Source: Intrasporangium oryzae NRRL B-24470 (GTDB lineage Bacteria > Actinomycetota > Actinomycetes > Actinomycetales > Dermatophilaceae). Taken from it: a DNA stretch of 64,000 nucleotides. Each line of letters begins with the position of its first letter. The stretch's first letter is position 1. The stretch spans positions 1-64,000 of the forward strand of contig NZ_AWSA01000021.1 of the NCBI RefSeq assembly GCF_000576595.1, read 5' to 3'. Position numbers and translations under genes: made by a program. This document shows positions 53,582 through 63,061 of this stretch, piece by piece. The notes beneath the pieces were generated by a model. The model was given only the letters and a program-made list of their open reading frames with translations. It was not told the origin of the DNA and did not search any database.

Positions 53582-54315
53582 GTGATCGCCGTCCCTGTCT
53601 GCCCTACGGGCGCGAATGTCTGCGTCGAACCATCATCCACCACGCCGGGGAGGCGCCACGACCTACGGTGCAGCTCGCACGGCCCGAGCCGCGCGAGCGC
53701 GTCCATGTGCTCCGGGGCGGCGTAGCCCTTGTTGAGGCCCCACGCGTATGCCGGGTGCTCGGCTCCCAGCCGCACCATGAGCTCGTCGCGCTCGACCTTC
53801 GCGAGCACGCTGGCCGCAGCGACGGAGGAGCACTTGAGGTCGGCCTTGACCATCGTCGTCACGGGCGGCGTGCTCGGGCCGCCCCCGTCGGCGAAGGCGA
53901 GCAGCCCGACCTCGCTCGGGGCGGTCAACCAGTCGTGGTTGCCGTCGAGGATGACAAGGTCGGGCACGACGCCGAGGGCGGCCAGGGCGCGCATCCCGGC
54001 GAGCCGCAGGGCCGCCATGATGCCGATCTCGTCGATCTCGTCGGGTCCCGCGTGCCCGACGGCGTGGGCGACGGCCCAGCGCTGGATCCGGGGCACGAGC
54101 TGCGTGCGGGCGCGCTCGGTGAGCAGCTTGGAGTCCTTGACCCCCACGGGCGCCGACCGGACGGTCTCGTCGATGACGACGATGCCGACGCTGACCGGGC
54201 CGGCGAGCGCTCCGCGACCGACCTCGTCCATCCCGGCGAGGAGCCGATGACCCGAGCGCTGGAGGGCCCGCTCGACCCGGAGGGACGGCTTGCGCGAGGG
54301 CGGGGTGGTCGACAC
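53578..54315 (-). CDS. rnhB: Ribonuclease HII
   Basis: 245 residues. The RNase H-fold acidic residues include D30-E31 in [12 protein letters not shown], a mid Asp in L-V-I-L-D-G-N and the C-terminal [12 protein letters not shown]. It removes RNA from RNA:DNA hybrids and ribonucleotides from DNA. It lies 12 nt after the first lepB and is coupled to DUF2469. Confidence 0.94.
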   Translation of the reverse strand: MSTTPPSRKPSLRVERALQRSGHRLLAGMDEVGRGALAGPVSVGIVVIDETVRSAPVGVKDSKLLTERARTQLVPRIQRWAVAHAVGHAGPDEIDEIGIMAALRLAGMRALAALGVVPDLVILDGNHDWLTAPSEVGLLAFADGGGPSTPPVTTMVKADLKCSSVAAASVLAKVERDELMVRLGAEHPAYAWGLNKGYAAPEHMDALARLGPCELHRRSWRLPGVVDDGSTQTFAPVGQTGTAIT

Positions 54316-54327
54316 GACTCGTCAGTC

Positions 54328-55260
54328 CTAGCCTGCAGCGGCCTTCGTGGCCGCCGTCGTGTGGGTGGTGGGCACGGTCGGGATGGACGACGGCGAGACC
54401 GACGGGGTCTTCGCCGGCGCCGGAACCTGCTCGAACGTCCGCGCGGGGACCCCGAGCCAGGTCACGTGCTCGATGGGCCAGACGACGAAGAGCGCGCGCC
54501 CGACGATCTTGTCGATGGGGACCGAGCCGGTCCGGCCCGTGCCGTCGTCGTGGTAGCGGCTGTCGGCCGAGTCGGAGCGGTGGTCGCCCATGACCCAGAC
54601 GCGGCCGGCCGGGACGACGATGTCGAAGGCCTTGCCCTCGCTCGGCGCGTCGCCGGGCTTGATGTAGGGCTCGGTGATCGCGACGCCGTTGACCTTGATC
54701 TTGCCGGTCGAGCCGTCGGCCTGGACGTGGTCCCCGGGCAGGCCGATGACGCGCTTGATGAGGTGGTTGTCGGCGTCCTCGGGGAGCAGCCCGACGTAGA
54801 CGAGCGCGTCGTGGAAGGGACCGCCGAGCGTCGAGCGGGCCCCCGTGGTGGACCCGCTCAGCCAGGGCGTCGGCACGCCGGGGTCCTCGAAGACGATGAC
54901 GTCACCGCGGCGCAGGTCGAACGGACCGGGCGTCAGCTTGCTGACGATGACCCGGTCGTCGCGCACGAGCGTGTCCTCCATCGACCCGGAGGGGATGTAG
55001 AACGCCTGGAACAGCCAGGTCTTGACGACGAAGGACAGGGCCATGGCCAGCACGATGACGATGACGAGCTCGCGAAGGCCGGCAAGGATCGTCTGGAGCG
55101 GCCCGCGCGGGCGCTCGTCCTCTTCTTCCCACTCGGCGTCGTTGAGGTCGCCGCCGTCGCGGTCCCCCGCCACGTAGACACCGCCCTGTTCCGACAGGTC
55201 GATGTCGTCGGAAGGGCGGCCCGGCGTCAGGTCGTCGGGGCGTCCGGGGTTCTGCGACAT
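54328..55260 (-). CDS. lepB: Signal peptidase I, second of a tandem pair
   Basis: 310 residues. A 55-residue acidic tail precedes one transmembrane helix (62-79), then Ser93 in I-P-S-G-S-M-E-D-T and the general-base Lys in L-I-K-R-V-I-G-L-P-G-D-H. The S26A family cleaves signal peptides after Ala-x-Ala outside the membrane. It begins directly after the stop of another lepB, so the two are cotranslated paralogues, possibly with different substrates. The C-terminal end is Thr/Ala-rich. Confidence 0.93.
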   Translation of the reverse strand: MSQNPGRPDDLTPGRPSDDIDLSEQGGVYVAGDRDGGDLNDAEWEEEDERPRGPLQTILAGLRELVIVIVLAMALSFVVKTWLFQAFYIPSGSMEDTLVRDDRVIVSKLTPGPFDLRRGDVIVFEDPGVPTPWLSGSTTGARSTLGGPFHDALVYVGLLPEDADNHLIKRVIGLPGDHVQADGSTGKIKVNGVAITEPYIKPGDAPSEGKAFDIVVPAGRVWVMGDHRSDSADSRYHDDGTGRTGSVPIDKIVGRALFVVWPIEHVTWLGVPARTFEQVPAPAKTPSVSPSSIPTVPTTHTTAATKAAAG

Positions 55261-55974
55261 TCACTCACCGTTTCGTGGGACGGAGGACAGCGGTCCTGTT
55301 GGGAGCGATCCGAGCCGATCGAGCGGCCAGTATCGCACCCAAACCTTGCCGATCATGTCGTCCCCCGGCACGGCGCCGCCACCCGGCCCGCCGAGGTGGG
55401 CGCGCGAGTCCGCGGAGGCGCTCCGGTGGTCGCCCATGACCCAGAACCGGTCGGGCGGCAGGGTCACGTCGAAGGTGGTGAGGCTCGGGGCGTCGCCGGC
55501 CTTGAGGTACGGCTCGTCGACGGCGACCCCGTTGATCTCGAGGCGGCCGTTCGTGGTGCAGCAGCGGACGTGGTCCCCGGGCAGGCCGATGACCCGCTTG
55601 ACGTAGTCGGTGTCGGGTCCCTGCCCGACGAGCGACTGGGCCGCACCGACGAGGGCCTGGAAGGGACCACTGGCCGGCTCTCCGACACCCCAGGCCCGGC
55701 TCGCGTCGAACACGACGACATCGCCGCGGCGCAGCTCGTCCGGCCCGGTCAGGCGGCTCACGAGGACGCGGTCACCGACCTGGAGGGTGTCCTCCATCGA
55801 GCCGCTCGGGATCCCGAACGGCGTCACCAGGAAGGCCCGGACGAGCAGGACGGCGAGGAGGACGACGGCGGGGGCGACGAGCCACCGGAGGCTGCGCGCG
55901 GACCGGGTCCGGGTGGCCTCGGGTACGGACGAGGGCGCGGTGGGGCCCGGCTCCTGTGCCGGCTCAACCGTCAT
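55261..55974 (-). CDS. lepB: Signal peptidase I, first of a tandem pair
   Basis: The ATG at 55974 gives 237 residues. One transmembrane helix (30-48), Ser59 in I-P-S-G-S-M-E-D-T and the Lys in Y-V-K-R-V-I-G-L-P-G-D-H are intact, with the usual G-D-H-R-S-A-S-A-D-S-R end motif. It is shorter than its partner and has two adjacent Cys (H-V-R-C-C-T-T) near the Lys motif, which its partner lacks. It follows rplS and ends flush with the next lepB. Confidence 0.92.
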   Translation of the reverse strand: MTVEPAQEPGPTAPSSVPEATRTRSARSLRWLVAPAVVLLAVLLVRAFLVTPFGIPSGSMEDTLQVGDRVLVSRLTGPDELRRGDVVVFDASRAWGVGEPASGPFQALVGAAQSLVGQGPDTDYVKRVIGLPGDHVRCCTTNGRLEINGVAVDEPYLKAGDAPSLTTFDVTLPPDRFWVMGDHRSASADSRAHLGGPGGGAVPGDDMIGKVWVRYWPLDRLGSLPTGPLSSVPRNGE

Positions 55975-56035
55975 GGTGAGCCGCACCGGTCGGGATCCAC
56001 CGCGCCCTCGGCTGGTCGCGTGAGACGCGCGTGCG

Positions 56036-56413
56036 TCAGTTCTTCGCGCTCTCGGCCTTCGCCGGGATGCTGTCGCGCTTCTCGCGGATCTTGGCGGCCT
56101 TGCCGCGCAGGCCGCGCAGGTAGTAGAGCTTGGCGCGGCGGACGTCACCGCGGGTGACGACCTCGATCTTGTCGATGATCGGCGTGTGGAGCGGGAAGGT
56201 GCGCTCGACGCCGACACCGAAGGAGATCTTGCGGACGGTGAAGGTTTCGCCGACGCCACCGCCGTGGCGACGGATGACGACGCCCTGGAAGACCTGGACG
56301 CGGGAGCGGTTGCCCTCGACGACCTTGACGTGGACCTTGAGGGTGTCACCGGCGCGGAACTCGGGGATGTCCGAGCGCAGCGATGCGGCGTTGATCTCGT
56401 CGAACGTGTGCAT
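56036..56413 (-). CDS. rplS: 50S ribosomal protein L19
   Basis: 125 residues. [26 protein letters not shown] and the end [16 protein letters not shown] are diagnostic. L19 lies at the 30S-50S interface. It normally follows trmD; here a divergent permease gene separates them. Confidence 0.96.
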   Translation of the reverse strand: MHTFDEINAASLRSDIPEFRAGDTLKVHVKVVEGNRSRVQVFQGVVIRRHGGGVGETFTVRKISFGVGVERTFPLHTPIIDKIEVVTRGDVRRAKLYYLRGLRGKAAKIREKRDSIPAKAESAKN

Positions 56414-56666
56414 GATGCTTCGCTTTCCTGGGCGCCACAGGTCACCCGTTTGTCTGTCCTCGGTGCGCCAGCCCGGGCCGCGTGGATCGCCGGTGGAGGC
56501 TCGAGACCTCCGAGGTGGCGACCCGACTCCCCCTGTGGCAGGGGCCGTCGGATGGCGGACGCAAGGGTCAAGTCTGCCAGAGGGATCGCCACCGACGGAA
56601 ATCGGCCGATCCGGACCCACGCCCGGTGCACGCTCCACGCCGGGCACACGGCATACGGTGTGGCCC
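56414..56666. other. Promoter region between rplS and the permease gene
   Basis: This 253-bp gap holds the rplS promoter (minus) and that of the divergent permease gene (plus). One octamer copy is at 56649-56656. I saw no hairpin or repeat strong enough to name. Confidence 0.35.
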
Positions 56667-57425
56667 GTGAACGTCTCCCCCGGCTGGCCCGTGGCTGCCG
56701 CGCTGGCCGTCCTGCTCCTCGTCGCGCTCGTGGCCGACCGGCTCGGCCGGCTGGGCCTCGAACGACAGACGGCCCTCGCCGGAGCCCGCGCCGTCGTCCA
56801 GCTCTCCCTCGTCGCGCTCGTCATCACCGCGGTCGTCGGCTCGATCTGGCTCTCGCTGCTCGCCGTCGTCGGGATGTTCGCCACAGCGGTCGTGACGACC
56901 TCGAAACGGGTCGACGCCCTCCCGTCGTGGCCGTGGGCCGCCGCCGCGATGGCGTGCGGGGTCGTGCCGGTCGTGGGGATCGTCCTCGCGACGGGCGCCG
57001 TGCCCCTGACGGGCGTCGCGATCATCCCGGTCGCCGGCATCGTCATCGGCAACACGATGACGGTCCACACGCTCGTCGGTCGCCGGACCTTCGCGGCGCT
57101 GCGCGAGGAGCACGGGCAGTACGAGGCGGCCCTCTCGCTCGGGCTGACCTCGAGCCAGGCGATCGACGAGATCATCACGCGGCGGGTGCCCGAGGGCATC
57201 GTGCCGAGCCTCGACCAGGTCCGCACGGCCGGCGTCGTCACGCTGCCCGGTGCGTTCATCGGGGTCATGCTGGGAGGCGGGAGCGCGGTCCAGGCCGCCA
57301 CCGCTCAGGTGCTCGTCCTCTTCGCCATCATGGCCACTCAGTCGATCACGGCGGGCCTGCAGGCGCGGCTCATCCGGGGGCGCCGGATCCTGCCCGCCGA
57401 CCTGCGCCACTCCCTCATCTCGTGA
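56667..57425 (+). CDS. FetB/YbbM-like ABC transporter permease (UPF0014)
   Basis: The GTG at 56667 gives 252 residues with about seven hydrophobic helices. The UPF0014 pattern is seen in [25 protein letters not shown] and [15 protein letters not shown]. In E. coli FetB works with the ATPase FetA in iron export. No FetA-type ATPase gene is adjacent. The gene runs opposite to its neighbours and splits the conserved trmD-rplS pair, so it looks inserted. Confidence 0.82.
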   Translation: MNVSPGWPVAAALAVLLLVALVADRLGRLGLERQTALAGARAVVQLSLVALVITAVVGSIWLSLLAVVGMFATAVVTTSKRVDALPSWPWAAAAMACGVVPVVGIVLATGAVPLTGVAIIPVAGIVIGNTMTVHTLVGRRTFAALREEHGQYEAALSLGLTSSQAIDEIITRRVPEGIVPSLDQVRTAGVVTLPGAFIGVMLGGGSAVQAATAQVLVLFAIMATQSITAGLQARLIRGRRILPADLRHSLIS

Positions 57426-57438
57426 GGGGGGCGTGCGG

Positions 57439-58623
57439 TCAGGTGCGTCGGCGCTTGACGAGGGCGACGACGCCCGGACTTCCCGGGTCGGGCGGCGCGG
57501 GCCGGTACCCGGCCTTCCGGTACATCCTGAGGTTGGCCTCGCTCCGCGCTCCCGTCATGAGGGAGAACGTCCGTATGCCGCTCGCCGCGCTCCCTTCTGC
57601 GCGCTCGAGCAAGCGCCGGCCGAGTCCCCGACCGCGCAGGTCCGGGGCGACGCAGAGGCGCCCGATGAAGAGGGAGTCCCCCCGCACCTCGGTCCGCACC
57701 GACCCGACGAGGCGTCCCGCCTTGCGGGCCACCCAGGTCCGGGTCGTGTCGAGGCTGGCCCGGAGCGTGTCGATGTCCTCGGTGAGCGCCGGGATGTCGA
57801 GGGTCCCGTTGGCGTGCGCCTCGTCGACGTAGCAGGCCCGGACGAGCGTGAAGATCTCGGGGACATCGGCCGCGGTCGCGAGCCGGACGTCGAGGTCGGC
57901 GTCACCGTGGGAGGGGTGGAGCAGGTCCGGTCGGCGCGCCGCCGTGCGTGCGAGCCGCTGGTCGTGGCGCCAGGCCGCGATCGCTGCGTGGTTGCCGGAC
58001 AGGAGGACGGGTGGCACCTCGCGGCCCTTCCACTGCTGCGGCTTGGTGTAGATGGGGTACTCGAGCAGGCCGTCCTCGTGCGACTCCTCGACGAGCGACT
58101 CGGCGTTGCCGATGACACCGGGGATGAGCCGGCCCACCGCCTCGACCATGGCGAGCACGGCGACCTCTCCGCCGTTGAGGACGTAGTCGCCGAGGCTGAT
58201 GACCGACACCTCGAGCCCGAGGTCCTCACGGGCGTACTCGTAGACCCGCTCGTCGATCCCCTCGTAGCGTCCGCACGCGAAGGCGAGCCACGGCTCGTCG
58301 GCGAGTTGCCGGGCGAGGGCCTGGGTGAACGGCGTTCCGCCCGGGCCGGGCACGACGAGGTGCGGACGGCCGCCGGGCAGCCCGGCAGCGTGGCCCTGAG
58401 CCACGACGTGGTCGAGCGCCTCCGACCAGGGCTGCGCCTTCATGACCATGCCGGCACCACCGCCGTAGGGCGTGTCGTCGACGGTCCGGTGCCGGTCGTG
58501 GGTGAAGTCGCGCAGGTCGTGCACCGCCACGTCGAGCAGGCCGTCCTCACGAGCCTTGCCGATGAGCGAGAGATCGAGCGCCGCGAGGTAGTCGGGGAAG
58601 ATCGAGACGACGTCGATCCTCAT
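57439..58623 (-). CDS. trmD: TrmD tRNA (guanine37-N1)-methyltransferase fused to a GNAT acetyltransferase
   Basis: 394 residues against about 240 for normal TrmD. Residues 1-235 are TrmD with [13 protein letters not shown], the trefoil-knot cofactor sites G-R-Y-E-G-I-D-E-R and [11 protein letters not shown], and the Y-T-K-P lobe. From about 245 a GNAT domain begins ([13 protein letters not shown]) with the acyl-CoA loop [12 protein letters not shown] near 335. TrmD methylates G37 of tRNAs to hold the frame. The GNAT target is unknown. Coupled with rimM by ATGA. Confidence 0.9.
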   Translation of the reverse strand: MRIDVVSIFPDYLAALDLSLIGKAREDGLLDVAVHDLRDFTHDRHRTVDDTPYGGGAGMVMKAQPWSEALDHVVAQGHAAGLPGGRPHLVVPGPGGTPFTQALARQLADEPWLAFACGRYEGIDERVYEYAREDLGLEVSVISLGDYVLNGGEVAVLAMVEAVGRLIPGVIGNAESLVEESHEDGLLEYPIYTKPQQWKGREVPPVLLSGNHAAIAAWRHDQRLARTAARRPDLLHPSHGDADLDVRLATAADVPEIFTLVRACYVDEAHANGTLDIPALTEDIDTLRASLDTTRTWVARKAGRLVGSVRTEVRGDSLFIGRLCVAPDLRGRGLGRRLLERAEGSAASGIRTFSLMTGARSEANLRMYRKAGYRPAPPDPGSPGVVALVKRRRT

Positions 58624-59147
58624 TCGCCACCCTCCCGGTAGAGGTCGAAGAGCCCGGGCGGCGCGTCGACGACGACGTGGTCGTCGGCGACGACGGGCAC
58701 GATCTGCTCGACGAACGGGACGTAGGCCGTCACCCCGTCGGCGAGCTCGAGGACGAGCCGGTCCTGGGCCGTGCCGACCTCGAGACCGGTCACGGTGCCG
58801 AGGACCGCACCGGACGGGTCCCGGACCTCGAGACCCACGAGGTCGTCCTCGTAGTACTCGTCCTCGTCCGGCTCGATCGCCTCCTCGTCGATCACGAGGC
58901 GGGTGCCGCGCAGGCCCTCGGCTCCGGTGCGGTCGGGGACCTCCTCGAACGCGATGAGCCAGGTCCCGTTGTGGACCCTGGTCGATCGGACGGTGAGCCG
59001 CCGCGGGACGCCCGACCCGGGGGCGGCCTCGGTGTCGAGCGCGGTACCGAGCGCGAACCGGCGCTCCGGCTCGTCGGTGTGCAGCTGGACGGTCACCTCA
59101 CCGCGGAGACCGTGGGGCTTGCCGATGCGGGCGAGGACGACGCTCAT
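58620..59147 (-). CDS. rimM: 16S rRNA processing protein RimM
   Basis: 175 residues. The N-terminal domain begins [16 protein letters not shown] and the PRC-barrel C-terminus has [11 protein letters not shown] and [11 protein letters not shown]. It assists 30S head assembly with S19. Overlaps trmD by four bases. A hairpin separates it from khpA upstream. Confidence 0.94.
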   Translation of the reverse strand: MSVVLARIGKPHGLRGEVTVQLHTDEPERRFALGTALDTEAAPGSGVPRRLTVRSTRVHNGTWLIAFEEVPDRTGAEGLRGTRLVIDEEAIEPDEDEYYEDDLVGLEVRDPSGAVLGTVTGLEVGTAQDRLVLELADGVTAYVPFVEQIVPVVADDHVVVDAPPGLFDLYREGGE

Positions 59148-59237
59148 GGGGCCGATCCTCTCAGGTTTCCCGGCTGTCTCTCACCACGCCGGCGGCGGCC
59201 GGAGGGCTCAGCGCACCGCGCCCAGCGGCATACGCAG

Positions 59238-59274
59238 ACGTGGGGCGCCCCGGACGAACCGGGACGCCCCACGT
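59238..59274 (-). terminator. Hairpin between khpA and rimM
   Basis: ACGTGGGGCGCCCCGG (59238-59253) and the near-perfect complement at 59259-59274 (one G-T) form a 16-bp stem with a 5-nt loop. It would separate rpsP-khpA from rimM-trmD transcription. An octamer copy lies 5 nt away. Confidence 0.7.
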
Positions 59275-59296
59275 CGTGGTGCGAAGCTGGTGACGC

Positions 59297-59539
59297 TCAG
59301 CGCGCGCGGTCGGTGTCGACGATGTCGACCCGCACGCTGTTGTTGCCCGCGAGGGCGCCGACGACGGTGCGCAGCGCGCTCGCCGTGCGGCCGGAGCGGC
59401 CGATGACGCGGCCGAGGTCGTCGGGGTGGACCCGGACCTCGAGCAGCTCACCGCGGCGCAGCTCCTTGCGACGCACGACGACGTCCTCGTCGTGGTCGAC
59501 GATGCCCTTGACGAGGTGCTCGAGCGCCTCCTCGAGCAT
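59297..59539 (-). CDS. khpA: KH-domain RNA-binding protein KhpA
   Basis: 80 residues. The KH core is V-H-P-D-D-L-G-R-V-I-G-R-S-G-R-T-A-S-A-L-R with the G-R-S-G loop. In streptococci KhpA pairs with KhpB to control cell division through RNA. It begins 2 nt after rpsP. Confidence 0.92.
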   Translation of the reverse strand: MLEEALEHLVKGIVDHDEDVVVRRKELRRGELLEVRVHPDDLGRVIGRSGRTASALRTVVGALAGNNSVRVDIVDTDRAR

Positions 59540-59541
59540 GC

Positions 59542-59988
59542 TCAGGCCTCGGCCTTCTCAGCACCCTCGGCGGGAGCCTCCGCGTCGGCCTTCTTCTCGG
59601 CCTTCTTGCGCGGCGTCGTGGCGGCGGACGTGTCCGAGCCGGCCTTGCCGGCAGCGGCGAGGGCAGCCTCGTAGAGGTCCTTCTTGGAGGTCTTCGCCTC
59701 CTTGACCTTGAGCGTGCCCTCGGCACCCTCGAGGCCCTTGGCCTTCTGCCAGTCACCGGTCACCTTGAGCAGGGCCTCGACGGCCTCGGTGGGCTGGGCG
59801 CCCTGCCCGAGCCAGTACTGCGCGCGCTCGGAGTCGATCTCGATGATCGACGGCTCCTCGGTGGGGTGGTACTTGCCGATCTCCTCGATCGCACGGCCAT
59901 CACGCTTGGTGCGGGAGTCCATGACGACGACGCGGTAGAACGGTGCACGGATCTTGCCCATGCGCTTCAGACGAATCTTGACGGCCAC
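59542..59988 (-). CDS. rpsP: 30S ribosomal protein S16
   Basis: The GTG at 59988 gives 148 residues with AGGAG upstream. [19 protein letters not shown] and I-E-E-I-G-K-Y-H-P are the S16 signatures. About 60 extra Lys/Ala/Glu-rich C-terminal residues exceed the 80-residue core, as in several actinobacteria. First gene of the rpsP-khpA unit. Confidence 0.95.
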   Translation of the reverse strand: MAVKIRLKRMGKIRAPFYRVVVMDSRTKRDGRAIEEIGKYHPTEEPSIIEIDSERAQYWLGQGAQPTEAVEALLKVTGDWQKAKGLEGAEGTLKVKEAKTSKKDLYEAALAAAGKAGSDTSAATTPRKKAEKKADAEAPAEGAEKAEA

Positions 59989-60198
59989 GGTGGTGGTGTC
60001 TCCTGTTTCTGTTCGGATGAGCGCGGCGAGACCGGGTGGGGACACGCGGGGTACCGACGCTCGGTGTAGGCGTTCCAGCCAGGAGAGAGGGGCCTGCCTG
60101 GACGGGTACAGCCGACCATTCTGCCAGATGGTGCGCGCCCTCCCGACCACGCAGGCGTGGGCTCATGCGTGCGCTCGTGCGTGAGCCCGGTCGTCACC

Positions 60199-61122
60199 TC
60201 AGGCGTATGCCGCTCGCACCGTGAGCGCGAGGCGCGCCACCTCGCGTCGGTCGACGTCGCTCGCCGCGGGGAGCACCGGGACGACCGTCGGGTCGAACCG
60301 GGCTCGGGCGAGGCCGATCCGCAGCTCGGTCGGGGACGCCTTGCACTCGACGACCCCGCCGATCGGGGAGGCCCGGAGCAGCTCGAAGAGCGTCGACGTG
60401 TCGCCGACCGTGCTGGCGGAGTAGAGGGGCAGCCCGAGCTCGTGCGAGAGGTGCTCGGCGAGGCCGTTGGGGTCCCAGGCCCGGACCCCGTTGACGACGC
60501 AGGCCATCCGCTTCGGCGCGTGGGCGTGGTAGGGCACGGCCGGCCAGTCGGTCGCGAGGATCGTGTAGCGGTCGTGGTCGCGCCAGTCGCGGCGACCGTC
60601 GAGCCCGGGCAGGTAGAGGAAGTCGCGAGAGAAGCCTTCGTGGGCGAACCCGAGGGAGCGGACGACCCCGGCCGAGCGGGTGTTGGCGGGCTGGATGTTG
60701 GCCTCGAGCCGGTGCAGGCCGAGCCCGGCGGGCGGGTCGGCGAACGCCAGCCCGACGACCAGGGCGAGGCCTTCGCCGAAGAGGCCGCGACCGGCATACG
60801 GGTCGTAGGCGTCATAGCCGATCGTCGCGCTCTGGAACGCGCCCCCGACGACGTTGGAGACGTTGACCCGGCCGACGAGCCCGTGGCTCTCGCCCGGCTC
60901 GAGGGCCCAGATCATGAACGTCCGGTAGACCGGCGACTGGTTCGCGATCATGCCCGGCAGGTTGTGCGGGTCGGGCACGGCGAAGTCGGACAGGCGCGCG
61001 GCCGACCGGGTCACCGCGTCGGCGTAGGCGGGCACGTCGTCTTCGGAGGGCGGTGCAACCCGGACCCGCTCTCCCGTAGCCGTGAACGGGCGGGGCCGGC
61101 CCGAGAAGGAGTCAGAGGACAA
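60199..61122 (-). CDS. GNAT acetyltransferase with a degenerate kinase-like C-terminal domain
   Basis: 307 residues. The first 190 are a RimJ-type GNAT: G-L-V-G-R-V-N-V-S-N-V, Y-D-P-Y-A-G-R-G-L-F-G-E-G near residue 105 and L-G-L-H-R-L-E-A-N-I-Q-P-A-N. The last 110 look like a P-loop kinase that has lost its Walker A: C-V-V-N-G-V-R-A-W-D-P-N-G-L-A aligns with V-N-G-V-P-x-S-G-K-S/T patterns, and a V-V-E-C-K-A-S-P stretch follows. The second assignment is an eye alignment and tentative. It overlaps the amidohydrolase by 11 bp. Confidence 0.72.
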   Translation of the reverse strand: MSSDSFSGRPRPFTATGERVRVAPPSEDDVPAYADAVTRSAARLSDFAVPDPHNLPGMIANQSPVYRTFMIWALEPGESHGLVGRVNVSNVVGGAFQSATIGYDAYDPYAGRGLFGEGLALVVGLAFADPPAGLGLHRLEANIQPANTRSAGVVRSLGFAHEGFSRDFLYLPGLDGRRDWRDHDRYTILATDWPAVPYHAHAPKRMACVVNGVRAWDPNGLAEHLSHELGLPLYSASTVGDTSTLFELLRASPIGGVVECKASPTELRIGLARARFDPTVVPVLPAASDVDRREVARLALTVRAAYA

Positions 61123-62200
61123 CGCGACCCCGCAGCACCACGCCCTTCGGGTCGGCGATCACGGTGATGTCCTCGCGGGGGTCCGCGCCGTAGACGACGA
61201 GGTCGGCGTCGGCCCCCTCGACAAGACCCGGCCGGCCGAGCCACTCGCGCGCGGCCCAGCTGCCGGCGGCAAGGACCTCGAGCGAGGTCATCCCGGCCCG
61301 CATCAGCTCGGCCATCTCCCTCGCCACGAGACCGTGCGGGAGGCTGCCCCCGGCGTCGGTCCCGACGTAGATGGGGACCCCCGCCTCGTGGGCGGCGGCG
61401 ATGGTGGCGAAGCGCCGTTCGTGCAGGTCGATCATGTGCCGGTAGTAGCCGGGGAAGCGCTCGCGGGCGGGCTCGGCGATCGCGGGGAACTGGGCGATGT
61501 TGACGAGGGTCGGCACGATGGCGATGCCCTGGGCCGCGAAGGTGTCGATCGAGTCCTCCTGCAGGCCGGTCGCGTGCTCGATGCAGTCGATACCGGCCGC
61601 GGCGAGGTCGCGCAGGGACTGCTCTCCGAAGCAGTGGGCGGTGACGCGCACGCCCTCCACGTGGGCCGCGGCGATGGCGTCGGCGACCGCCTGGCGTGAC
61701 CAGCTCGGCGCGAGGTCACCGAGGTCGCGGTCGATCCAGTCGCCGACGAGCTTGACCCAGCCGTCCCCCCGGTGGGCCTCGAGCCGGACGTGGGCGACGA
61801 GCTCGTCCTCCTCCACCTCGTGGGCGTAGTTGCGGATGTAGCGACGGCTGCGGGCGATGTGCCGGCCCGCCCGGATGATCTTCGGCAGGTCCTCACGGTC
61901 GTCGATCCACCGCGTGTCGCCGGGCTGGCCCGCGTCGCGGACGAGCAGCGTGCCGTGGTCGCGGTCGGTGAGGGCCTGCTGCAGGGTCTCCTCCTCGCTC
62001 ACCGCGCCGTGCGGGCCGAGGCCGATGTGGCAGTGGGCGTCGACGAGGCCCGGGAGCACCCACCCGTCGAGCGTCTCGACGTCCACGCTCGAGGCCGGCG
62101 CGGAGAACGAGACCTTGCCGTCGACGACCCACAGCTCGTCGACGGTCTCGTCCGGACCGACGAGGACCTGACCGCGGACATGAAGCACCGGCGCACTCAT
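61112..62200 (-). CDS. Amidohydrolase-superfamily enzyme (imidazolonepropionase-like)
   Basis: 362 residues. Metal ligands H56 and H58 in V-D-A-H-C-H-I-G, a His in V-T-A-H-C-F-G-E, a further His in C-I-E-H-A-T-G and the Asp in V-G-T-D-A-G-G fit the TIM-barrel amidohydrolases. N- and C-terminal residues form the small beta domain. The substrate is unknown. Overlaps the GNAT gene by 11 nt and lies 9 nt after the hydrolase. Confidence 0.82.
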   Translation of the reverse strand: MSAPVLHVRGQVLVGPDETVDELWVVDGKVSFSAPASSVDVETLDGWVLPGLVDAHCHIGLGPHGAVSEEETLQQALTDRDHGTLLVRDAGQPGDTRWIDDREDLPKIIRAGRHIARSRRYIRNYAHEVEEDELVAHVRLEAHRGDGWVKLVGDWIDRDLGDLAPSWSRQAVADAIAAAHVEGVRVTAHCFGEQSLRDLAAAGIDCIEHATGLQEDSIDTFAAQGIAIVPTLVNIAQFPAIAEPARERFPGYYRHMIDLHERRFATIAAAHEAGVPIYVGTDAGGSLPHGLVAREMAELMRAGMTSLEVLAAGSWAAREWLGRPGLVEGADADLVVYGADPREDITVIADPKGVVLRGRVVL

Positions 62201-62209
62201 GGACCGACC

Positions 62210-63061
62210 CTACCCAGAGGAGCGGGCCGACTCGCCGTCGCGGACGAGGCTCGACAGCATCTCCTCCCAGTAGGGCATGAGCGTCCCGAGGTGGCCGACG
62301 CCCTCGCGGACGACGAGGGTCGAGGTCGGCAGCTGGTCATGGAGCCACCGACCGTGCTCGAGCGGGACCACCCGGTCGCGCTGGCCGTACCAGAGGTGCA
62401 CGGGCGCACTCACGTCGGCGAGGTCGACGTCCCAACCGGCGGCGAACACGAGCGAGTCGCGGGTGGCGCCGCGGAAGGAGGGTGTCCCGGGGCGGCCGCT
62501 GCCCGACCACGGCTCGAGCATCTCCGGGGAGACGAAGCCGCCAACCGTCCACGCCCGGCCCTCCGACAGGCGGGTCGTCGCGGCCTCCTGCAGGCGGAGC
62601 GCTCCGTCGACGTCGCCGGCGAGCGCCGCCCGAACCGCGGGGTCCTCGGCCGCCCCGGGGTCGAGCTCGAGCACCGGCCCGATCCCGGCGACGACGCCCA
62701 CCGCGCGCACCCGCTCGGGCAGGATCGCGGCGGTCGCGACGGCATACGGCCCTCCCCCGGAGACGCCCAGGACGGCGAACGCGTCGAGGCCGCACGAGTC
62801 GGCGACGGCTGCGGAGTCGCGGGCCACCGATGTCAGCGTCGTGGCCGTGTCGGTCGATCCCCCGTAGCCGGGCCGCGAGAAGGCGACGAGGCGCACCCCG
62901 GACCGTGCGGCCGCACCATCGCCCAGGGCAGCCTGCAGCCGGCCGCCCGGCGTCCCGTGGAAGAAGAGGACCGGCGTCCCTCGCGGGTCCCCGCCCTGCC
63001 ACACGTCGAGGCGTCGGCCGTCGGGCAGCCGTACCCGCGAGCGCCCGTCGACGGTGACCAC
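62210..63061 (-). CDS. Alpha/beta-hydrolase
   Basis: The GTG at 63061 gives 283 residues. Oxyanion region F-F-H-G-T-P-G-G near 34-40, nucleophile Ser101 in G-V-S-G-G-G, an acid in Y-G-Q-R-D-R-V-V and His in G-V-G-H-L-G-T-L. Typical of esterase/epoxide-hydrolase-like enzymes; the substrate is unknown. Longer in-frame starts exist but have no family similarity. Confidence 0.82.
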   Translation of the reverse strand: MVTVDGRSRVRLPDGRRLDVWQGGDPRGTPVLFFHGTPGGRLQAALGDGAAARSGVRLVAFSRPGYGGSTDTATTLTSVARDSAAVADSCGLDAFAVLGVSGGGPYAVATAAILPERVRAVGVVAGIGPVLELDPGAAEDPAVRAALAGDVDGALRLQEAATTRLSEGRAWTVGGFVSPEMLEPWSGSGRPGTPSFRGATRDSLVFAAGWDVDLADVSAPVHLWYGQRDRVVPLEHGRWLHDQLPTSTLVVREGVGHLGTLMPYWEEMLSSLVRDGESARSSG

